NCBI GenBank assembly: GCA_024402695.1
Contig: JAKSTG010000026.1
Location: 1-38,537 of the forward strand
Source of the DNA: Treponema sp.
GTDB taxonomy: Bacteria; Spirochaetota; Spirochaetia; Treponematales; Treponemataceae
DNA length: 38,537 nt
Direction: 5' to 3'
The stretch's first letter is position 1. Every line of letters starts with the position of its first letter. The notes beneath the pieces were generated by a model. It made no database searches. It was not told where the DNA came from and saw only the letters and a list, made by a program, of their open reading frames with translations. A program made the position numbers and the translations under genes. This document shows, piece after piece, positions 32,727-38,537 of the stretch.

Positions 32727-33649
32727 TGAAGCGTTGCGTCATTTACGTTTTTTCCGGAACAGGAAACACAAAGCTTTGCGCTGATCATTACAAAAAATAT
32801 TTTGAATCTCTCGATATAGAAACAGAAATCTTTCAGATCAAAATGAAAGACAAGGCCTTTGTTGATTATCCTGATCCTGAAAAATTTGACCTTGTAGGTT
32901 TTGGTTTTCCTGTTCACGGATTCAATGCTCCAAAGGTAATGAACGATTTTGTAAAGCAGCTTCCTTCTCTTAAGGAAAAAAAAACCTGTTTCATTTTGAA
33001 ATCCAGCGGGGAAGGGCTTGGCCTTAACGATTACGCCTCCCAGAAACTTTTACCGAAGCTCTTTAATAAAAATTACGACGTGATTTCTGAACGCCGTTAT
33101 GTAATGCCTTACAACATGATATTCCGCCATACAGAACAGATGGTAAGCGGTGAATATGTTTATGCCAAAGCTCTCATAAAACTTCACTGTAAGGAAATAT
33201 CTGAAGGAAAAAGGGAAAATGTAAGAGTTTGTCCACTGAAGTACTGGTTTGTTCCTGTTGTAAGAATTCTCTGGATCTATGCACAGGTTCAGGGGCCAGC
33301 CATGCATGCGGACAAATCAAAATGCCTTAAGTGCAATAAATGTGTGAACAGTTGCCCTCTTGGAAACATTCACTTTGACAAAAAGAAGGACAGATACGTT
33401 TTCGGAACAAACTGTGTTCTCTGCGTTTCCTGTTCTTTCGGCTGTCCAACCAAAGCAATCAGTATAGGACTTCTTAATGGCTGGCGGGTCAATGGAAGTT
33501 ATCATATAGAAGAAACTGCAGAAAAGCTGAAAAATCAGAATCCGGTATTTCCTGAACTGAAAGGTTTCAAGGGATTTCTATACAGGGGATATTACCGTAA
33601 AGCGGATAAAATGCTTGAAGAAGCCGGAATAAAACTTGATAATATATAA
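32726..33649 (+). CDS. EFR1-type flavodoxin/ferredoxin fusion protein
   Basis: 307 aa. The N-terminal half is flavodoxin-like: FSGTGNTKLCADHY (7-20) is the FMN phosphate loop, GFGFPVHGF a second loop. The C-terminal half holds two [4Fe-4S] motifs, CLKCNKCVNSCPLG (about 204-217) and CVLCVSCSFGCPTKA (about 231-245). This is the EFR1 (flavodoxin plus ferredoxin) architecture of anaerobes, a soluble electron carrier or donor. GGTGGAG precedes the ATG, which overlaps the stop of the epimerase-like gene, implying joint production. The following rfbB starts 13 nt later. Confidence 0.85.
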   Translation: MKRCVIYVFSGTGNTKLCADHYKKYFESLDIETEIFQIKMKDKAFVDYPDPEKFDLVGFGFPVHGFNAPKVMNDFVKQLPSLKEKKTCFILKSSGEGLGLNDYASQKLLPKLFNKNYDVISERRYVMPYNMIFRHTEQMVSGEYVYAKALIKLHCKEISEGKRENVRVCPLKYWFVPVVRILWIYAQVQGPAMHADKSKCLKCNKCVNSCPLGNIHFDKKKDRYVFGTNCVLCVSCSFGCPTKAISIGLLNGWRVNGSYHIEETAEKLKNQNPVFPELKGFKGFLYRGYYRKADKMLEEAGIKLDNI

Positions 33650-33662
33650 ACAGGAGAATAAA

Positions 33663-34778
33663 TTGCGTAAACTTAAAAATATCCTTGTAACCGGTGGTGC
33701 CGGTTTTATCGGTTCTAACTTTATACATTACCTCTTCGGACAGTCTACTGCCAAAGGAGACCTTTTCAACGATGCTGGTTTTGACGGAACTGTTGTAAAT
33801 GTAGACTGCCTTACTTATGCAGGCAATCTTGAGTCCCTTAAAGATGTTGAAGAAAAATTCGGAGGAACAAGATACTTCTTCGAAAAAGTAGACATCTGTG
33901 AACGTGCCGAAATCGAACGTATTTTCAAGCAGTATGATATTGATACTGTTGTTCATTTTGCTGCAGAAAGCCACGTAGACCGTTCAATTCTTGGTCCTGA
34001 AGCTTTCATGAAAACAAACGTAATGGGAACTTTCACTATGCTGGATGTTGCCAGAAACTACTGGAGAAGCGCAGACGGAACCTGGCGTGACGGTGTTCTT
34101 TTCCACCACATTTCAACTGATGAAGTTTACGGATCTCTTGGAGATACAGGATATTTCCGTGAAGATACTCCATACGATCCACGTTCCCCATACTCAAGTT
34201 CAAAAGCTTCCAGTGACCATGTTGTAATGGCTTACTACCATACTTACGGCATGCCAATCACTCTTTCAAACTGTACAAACAACTACGGTCCATACCAGTT
34301 CCCAGAAAAACTTCTTCCTCTCATGATTTCAAACATCCGTGACGGAAAGAATCTTCCTGTTTATGGAAAGGGTGATAACATCCGCGACTGGATTTATGTT
34401 GAAGACCACAACCGTGCAGTATGGCTCATTCTTAAAAAAGGCCGTACCGGGGAAAAATACAATATCGGTGGCGAAAACGAATGGCAGAACATCAAACTGC
34501 TTCATGAAGTTATCAAACTTACTGCTGCCAGAACCGGCAAATCTGTAGATGAAGTTGAAAAGACAATTACTCATGTTACAGACCGTGCAGGCCACGATAA
34601 GCGTTATGCCATTGACTGTACAAAAATCAAGACAGAACTCGGCTGGGAACGCAAAATGACTTTCGAAGAAGGTCTTGCAGAAACTGTAGACTGGTACCTT
34701 GCCAATACTGAATGGCTGAACCACATCCTTTCAGGCGACTACAAAAACTGGGTTTCTGCCAATTATTCCAACCGCTAG
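33663..34778 (+). CDS. rfbB: dTDP-glucose 4,6-dehydratase
   Basis: 371 aa from a TTG at 33663, chosen because AGGAG (33652-33656) lies 6 nt before it and the product becomes MRKLKNILVTGGAGFIGSNF, which fits the family. An ATG at 33636 would overlap the upstream gene and has no Shine-Dalgarno. Second enzyme of dTDP-L-rhamnose synthesis: NAD-binding GGAGFIG (11-17), FAAESHVDRSI, catalytic TDE in HISTDEVYGSLG (about 150-155) and YxxxK in SPYSSSKASSDH (about 177-181). A 20-odd residue insertion follows the first strand relative to the E. coli enzyme (DLFNDAGFDGTVVNVD region). Downstream genes are mcp, rfbA and rfbC. Confidence 0.94.
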   Translation: MRKLKNILVTGGAGFIGSNFIHYLFGQSTAKGDLFNDAGFDGTVVNVDCLTYAGNLESLKDVEEKFGGTRYFFEKVDICERAEIERIFKQYDIDTVVHFAAESHVDRSILGPEAFMKTNVMGTFTMLDVARNYWRSADGTWRDGVLFHHISTDEVYGSLGDTGYFREDTPYDPRSPYSSSKASSDHVVMAYYHTYGMPITLSNCTNNYGPYQFPEKLLPLMISNIRDGKNLPVYGKGDNIRDWIYVEDHNRAVWLILKKGRTGEKYNIGGENEWQNIKLLHEVIKLTAARTGKSVDEVEKTITHVTDRAGHDKRYAIDCTKIKTELGWERKMTFEEGLAETVDWYLANTEWLNHILSGDYKNWVSANYSNR

Positions 34779-34816
34779 ATTTAAGAAAAATCGTAAGTGT
34801 AAAAGGTCTTTTTATC

Positions 34817-34825
34817 TGATATAAT
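34817..34825 (+). promoter_or_regulatory. Extended -10 promoter of the chemoreceptor gene
   Basis: TGA-TATAAT, a perfect TGnTATAAT extended -10, ends 7 nt before the ATG at 34833. No convincing -35 is present, as often with extended -10 promoters. Transcription should start at the start codon. Confidence 0.6.
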
Positions 34826-34832
34826 GTTAATT

Positions 34833-36932
34833 ATGTCAGATAAAAAAACTGTTACTTCTAAGGTTAATTTCTTCTCGTCTATCATAAACAGACTTCTTCT
34901 GAGTTTTGTTTTCATCTTTGCTCTTCTTGTTGTTCTTATTCTCCTGACAGTCCGTATAAATACAAAAAAAGGACTTACGGAATATTTCTCAACACAGCTT
35001 TATGCAAAACAGAGACAGCTTTCTGCTCTTGTTGAAACAAAAAGGACCGAACTTCGAATGCAGGGGGAATTCATTTCCAGAAACTTAAGCGGAGAAAACT
35101 GGGATGTTTATAGCGAAGATACAGAAGCTCTTGAAGCTTTTCTTTTCAATATGAAGAACTCTTTTTACTCTGACGGGTACATCATCTACGACAAAGATTA
35201 TATGCCGGTTGCTCAGAACTCAAACTATGACCTTAAAATCAGTCCTGTAATTCTTGATGCAGTTCTCAGGGGAGAAAAATATCTGGATCTTCTAAAAGTT
35301 GGTTCAGATGTTTTCATCGTTTCCGGTTCTCCTATAACAGATCTTGAAGATGAAGTTCAGACTGCAGTATTCGCAGTGAACCGTCTTTCTTCCCGTGGCT
35401 TTGTAAATGAAGTTGCTGAAACTGCCGCCTGTGATTTTACATTTTTTGACGGTTACAAACGTTATGCAACTTCCCTTGATAAAATGGCGGGAACAACCAT
35501 CGACAATAAAAAAATTATCGATCAGGCAACCTACGAATCTGATTTCGTTGACATTTTGAAAATCGGTGAAAAAAGATATCTTTCCCTTTACACTCCATTA
35601 AGAGACAACAGCGAATCTCCACTTAGTGTTCTCTTCCTCGGAATTGAAGTTACTGTAATCACAGATTTGGTTTTCTCTATCTTCAGTACTGTAATTCCGT
35701 TTGCAGTAATTTTCTCTCTTGTGGTTCTTGTTCTCCTTTACTTCCTTATCTTTAAGCCACTTCTTTCAAAACCACTTCGCAGTCTTAATCATACAATCGC
35801 ATCTCTTAATACAGATGAAGCAGATCTTACTCTTCGTCTTCCTGTAAAAGAAAAACATAAAAGTGAATTCGATTTGATTTACTGTGATGTGAACGCATTT
35901 ATCGAAAAGCTGTACACCATCATTAATCAGCTGGTACAGGCTCAGGATCAGCTTCTTAACGTTGTTGATAATCTGAGTCTGAACTCGGAACAGAGTGCCA
36001 GCGCAATTTCGCAGATTATGGCAAACATCGAAGGGGTAAGACATCAGAGTGAAAATCAGTCTGTAAGCGTTGGAAATACTTCAGGGGTTCTTATTTCTTC
36101 CGGTGAAGAAGTGAATAAACTTGCAAAACTCATCGATGAAGAAAATCAGGGAATCAATAATTCTTCTGCTTCCATTGAAGAAATGCTGGCAAACATCCGT
36201 TCTGTTTCTGAAAACGTAATGAAACTTGCTAAAGGATTTGAAGAACTTTCTTCCCGCGTTGCAGACGGACAGAGAAAACTTGATCAGGTTAATAAAAGTG
36301 TTCTTCAGATTGAAGCCCAGTCTGCAAGTCTTAATGATGCCAACTCAATCATTTCTCAGATCTCAAGTCAGACAAACCTTCTTGCCATGAATGCTGCCAT
36401 CGAGGCGGCACATGCGGGAGAAGCCGGAAAAGGCTTCAGCGTTGTTGCTGATGAAATCAGAAAACTGGCTGAAGATTCGGCCGCCCAGACAAAGAAAATC
36501 GCAGATGACCTTAAAGGCATTAAAGGCACAATTTCGGCCGTTGTTGTTGATACACAGGAATCGGCAAAATCTTTCGATCAGATCGTAAACAATATCCAGT
36601 ATACAACTACAATCATGACAGAGATTTCTTCATCAATGGAGGAACAGGAAGAAGCCTCAAAGCAGGTTTTCGAGGCTCTTTCAGACATGAAGAATCAGTC
36701 CCTTGAAGTAGATGAAAAATCTAAAGTTCTTGAAACCGGTGTTCGAAAAGTTGTAGAGGAAATGGCCAACGTAACACAGATTTCCGATACAATTCTCGGC
36801 AGCATGGATGAAATGGCTAACGGTGCAAAAGACATCAACGACAGCGCCCAGAATGTTCAGAGTCTTGCCCAGACAACCAAGGAAACAACAGGTACCATTG
36901 ACAGTCTTCTGAAACAGTTTAAAATTAACTAA
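34833..36932 (+). CDS. Methyl-accepting chemotaxis protein
   Basis: 699 aa from the ATG at 34833 (an ATG at 34824 overlaps the -10 box and is rejected). Layout: membrane helix 1 (about 15-37), periplasmic sensor of about 240 residues resembling a single or double Cache fold, helix 2 (about 278-305, [21 protein letters not shown]), HAMP region (about 306-360), then the cytoplasmic signalling hairpin with the tip [20 protein letters not shown] (about 512-531) that contacts CheA and CheW. No CheW-independent docking pentapeptide is seen at the C-terminus. It sits between rfbB and rfbA, an unusual place. Confidence 0.94.
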   Translation: MSDKKTVTSKVNFFSSIINRLLLSFVFIFALLVVLILLTVRINTKKGLTEYFSTQLYAKQRQLSALVETKRTELRMQGEFISRNLSGENWDVYSEDTEALEAFLFNMKNSFYSDGYIIYDKDYMPVAQNSNYDLKISPVILDAVLRGEKYLDLLKVGSDVFIVSGSPITDLEDEVQTAVFAVNRLSSRGFVNEVAETAACDFTFFDGYKRYATSLDKMAGTTIDNKKIIDQATYESDFVDILKIGEKRYLSLYTPLRDNSESPLSVLFLGIEVTVITDLVFSIFSTVIPFAVIFSLVVLVLLYFLIFKPLLSKPLRSLNHTIASLNTDEADLTLRLPVKEKHKSEFDLIYCDVNAFIEKLYTIINQLVQAQDQLLNVVDNLSLNSEQSASAISQIMANIEGVRHQSENQSVSVGNTSGVLISSGEEVNKLAKLIDEENQGINNSSASIEEMLANIRSVSENVMKLAKGFEELSSRVADGQRKLDQVNKSVLQIEAQSASLNDANSIISQISSQTNLLAMNAAIEAAHAGEAGKGFSVVADEIRKLAEDSAAQTKKIADDLKGIKGTISAVVVDTQESAKSFDQIVNNIQYTTTIMTEISSSMEEQEEASKQVFEALSDMKNQSLEVDEKSKVLETGVRKVVEEMANVTQISDTILGSMDEMANGAKDINDSAQNVQSLAQTTKETTGTIDSLLKQFKIN

Positions 36933-36956
36933 TAAATAGAATTTCCAAGGAGTTTA

Positions 36957-37838
36957 TTGCGTAAAATGAAAGGAATAATTCTTGCAGGGGGAAGCGGAAC
37001 CCGTTTATACCCGATTACAAAAGCAGTTTCAAAACAGATTCTGCCTCTCTATGACAAACCGATGATCTATTATCCTCTCAGCGTTCTTATGCTGGCAGGA
37101 ATCCGCGAAGTACTGATTATTTCTACTCCACGTGATCTTCCTGTTTTTGAAGAACTTTTCGGAGACGGATCCTGGCTTGGAATGCACTTTGAATACAGAG
37201 TGCAGGATAAACCTCGAGGACTTGCTGATGCCTTCATCATTGGAAAAGAATTTCTTGCAGGGGACAATGCAGCTCTTGTTCTTGGAGACAATATTTTCTA
37301 CGGACAGAGTTTTACAGCTACTCTTAAACGTGCTAAAGAAACTGTTGAAAAACAGAACCGATCCGTTATCTTCGGTTACCAGGTTGCTGATCCAACTGCT
37401 TATGGAGTAGTTGAATTTGATGCAAACGGAAAAGTTCTTGGCATTGAAGAAAAACCTGCAAAGCCAAAATCAAACTATGCAGTTCCAGGTCTTTACTTCT
37501 ATACAAAAGATGTTGTTGATATTGCAGCAAATGTAAAACCTTCTGCACGCGGTGAAATCGAAATCACTTCAATCAATAATGAATATCTTGAAAGAGAACA
37601 GCTTTCTGTTGAACTTTTGGGACGCGGAATGGCCTGGCTTGATACAGGAACTTATGACGGTCTTCTTGAAGCTTCAAACTTCATCGCCACAATTCAGAAA
37701 CGTCAGGGGCTTTATGTAAGTTGTCTTGAAGAAATTGCTTATAGCAACGGATGGATTACAAAAGACCAGCTTCTTGAAATGGCTGCTGGCTACAAAACAG
37801 ATTACGGCCGTTACCTTAAATTCATTGCGGAGAGATAG
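36957..37838 (+). CDS. rfbA: Glucose-1-phosphate thymidylyltransferase
   Basis: 293 aa from a TTG at 36957 or 290 aa from the ATG at 36966. AAGGAG (36947-36952) is 4 nt from the TTG and 13 nt from the ATG, so the choice is open; rfbB begins with the same TTGCGTAAA. First enzyme of dTDP-L-rhamnose synthesis, joining glucose-1-P and dTTP. The nucleotide-binding [19 protein letters not shown] (about 9-27), the Asp in [29 protein letters not shown] and [17 protein letters not shown] are all RmlA landmarks. rfbC starts 1 nt after its stop. Confidence 0.95.
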   Translation: MRKMKGIILAGGSGTRLYPITKAVSKQILPLYDKPMIYYPLSVLMLAGIREVLIISTPRDLPVFEELFGDGSWLGMHFEYRVQDKPRGLADAFIIGKEFLAGDNAALVLGDNIFYGQSFTATLKRAKETVEKQNRSVIFGYQVADPTAYGVVEFDANGKVLGIEEKPAKPKSNYAVPGLYFYTKDVVDIAANVKPSARGEIEITSINNEYLEREQLSVELLGRGMAWLDTGTYDGLLEASNFIATIQKRQGLYVSCLEEIAYSNGWITKDQLLEMAAGYKTDYGRYLKFIAER

Positions 37839-37839
37839 T

Positions 37840-38433
37840 ATGCCTTTTACATTTACAAAGTGTCTTACTAAAGAAGGTGTTGAATTTCCCGGACTTTACG
37901 AAATCCAGCCTAAGGTTTTCGGTGATGCACGCGGTTATTTCTTCGAATCATATAGCGAGAAAGATTTCTTTGATGCCGGTCTTACAATGAAATTCGTGCA
38001 GGATAACCAGAGTTTTTCAACTAAAGGAGTTCTTCGCGGACTTCATTTCCAGACTCAGCATCCTCAGGGAAAACTTGTTCGTGCTATGACCGGAAAGGTA
38101 TATGATGTTGCTGTTGATATCCGTGAAGGCTCTCCGACTTTCGGAAAATATTACGGAGTTGTTCTTGATTCAGAAAAACAGAATCAGTTCTACATCCCGG
38201 AAGGCTTTGCCCATGGATTCATGGTTCTGACTGATACTGCAACCTTCGCCTACAAATGTACAGATTTCTATGATCCAAAAGGTGAGGGTGGACTCATGTG
38301 GAATGATCCTACAATTGGCATTGAATGGCCTGTGAAGGATATAGTTCCTAATTTAAGCGAAAAAGATACAAAACATCCTGCTTTCAGTCCGGATGAAAAG
38401 TATTTCGATATGAATGCAAAATGGCTTAAATAA
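37840..38433 (+). CDS. rfbC: dTDP-4-dehydrorhamnose 3,5-epimerase
   Basis: 197 aa from the ATG at 37840, with GGAG (37829-37832) upstream; a longer frame to 37726 merely overlaps rfbA. Third enzyme of dTDP-L-rhamnose synthesis. The cupin fold has RGYFFESYSEKDF, the catalytic His in GVLRGLHFQ (about 64-72), VYDVAVDIREGSPTFGKYYG, and FYIPEGFAHGFMVL with the second conserved His. Length is slightly above the usual 180. The pathway's last gene, rfbD (reductase), is not in the window; a strong terminator follows rfbC. Confidence 0.95.
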   Translation: MPFTFTKCLTKEGVEFPGLYEIQPKVFGDARGYFFESYSEKDFFDAGLTMKFVQDNQSFSTKGVLRGLHFQTQHPQGKLVRAMTGKVYDVAVDIREGSPTFGKYYGVVLDSEKQNQFYIPEGFAHGFMVLTDTATFAYKCTDFYDPKGEGGLMWNDPTIGIEWPVKDIVPNLSEKDTKHPAFSPDEKYFDMNAKWLK

Positions 38434-38447
38434 CACAACCTTTTTAG

Positions 38448-38480
38448 AAAAAGCTGCAGGAAAAACTGCGGCTTTTTTGT
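38448..38480 (+). terminator. Rho-independent terminator after rfbC
   Basis: A 12-bp stem (38448-38459 with 38466-38477, one G-U pair, 6-nt loop) running into T-rich sequence, 14 nt after the rfbC stop. Confidence 0.88.
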
Positions 38481-38487
38481 TTTTTTA

Positions 38488-38534
38488 GGACTCGTGAGTC
38501 CGTGAAAATATGAAGCGAAGCGGAATATTTTCAC
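38488..38534. repeat. Two adjacent perfect inverted repeats at the window edge
   Basis: GGACTCGTGAGTCC (38488-38501) is a self-complementary hairpin. Directly after it GTGAAAATAT (38502-38511) pairs perfectly with ATATTTTCAC (38525-38534) around a GAAGCGAAGCGGA-type loop. No gene is visible. This looks like a dispersed intergenic repeat or a further terminator, cut by the window end. Confidence 0.5.
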
Positions 38535-38537
38535 AAA

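Noticed and set aside
1..38537. CRISPR arrays, insertion sequences, prophage or toxin-antitoxin genes
   Set aside because: No regularly spaced repeats, transposase, integrase or phage-like genes were seen; the HTH at 27061 resembles an excisionase but is fused to a PTS domain.

Overview
The window looks like chromosomal sequence from a Treponema-type spirochaete, probably a polysaccharide-using gut or rumen species. The reasons are the moderate-to-low GC, the gene orders cheW-(DegT-like)-nadK-recN and ftsY-lolCDE, many secreted or lipoprotein genes of unknown function, a Suf iron-sulfur system, an arabinoxylan-type GH43 lipoprotein and a CUT2 furanose-sugar importer. Genus is inferred from memory of family and synteny patterns, not from a database search. 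I see no IS element, prophage, CRISPR array, rRNA or clear pseudogene.

Region 1 (1-15.8 kb, all + strand) is housekeeping. It opens with the 3' part of tRNA-Arg(UCG) and its terminator, then comF. An operon follows with its own promoter: cheW, a DegT-fold protein lacking the PLP lysine, nadK, recN, an unknown helical protein and an HD-domain protein. prfB comes next, with a classical +1 programmed frameshift and its own promoter. After it are an unknown membrane-anchored secreted protein, ftsY, an unknown secreted protein, a LolCDE-type lipoprotein-sorting ABC transporter and a PAP2 phosphatase. A symmetrical bidirectional terminator closes the block.

Region 2 (15.8-26.9 kb, mostly - strand) holds tRNA-Arg(UCU) and the suf genes in two pieces, sufSU and sufCBD. 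Between the pieces lie an AraC-family regulator (+) and a YtfQ/YtfR/YtfT/YjfF-like sugar importer (-). A stem-loop attenuator separates the binding-protein gene from the ATPase and permease genes. Upstream of the importer is a symmetrical regulatory array: a perfect TAAAACGTTTTA palindrome exactly midway between two identical 13-bp direct repeats spaced 42 bp apart.

Region 3 (27-31.1 kb) contains an excisionase-type HTH fused to a PTS IIA domain, a secreted transglutaminase-like protein, an RluA-type pseudouridine synthase and a GH43 (+CBM6-like) lipoprotein. The GH43 gene carries a perfect GTTAAACGTTTAAC palindrome just before its start codon. The shared palindrome core suggests that GH43 and the furanose importer form one arabinofuranoside-use regulon.

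Region 4 (31.1-38.5 kb, + strand) encodes an unusual SDR-type epimerase with a C-terminal zinc-ribbon-like tail, an EFR1-type flavodoxin/2[4Fe-4S] protein, rfbB, a methyl-accepting chemotaxis protein, rfbA and rfbC (dTDP-rhamnose pathway; rmlD is not in the window). The window ends with a terminator and a double inverted repeat.

One pattern runs across the window. Several promoter-proximal genes lack a Shine-Dalgarno sequence and have a -10 box 6-10 nt before the start codon, which predicts leaderless or near-leaderless mRNAs.
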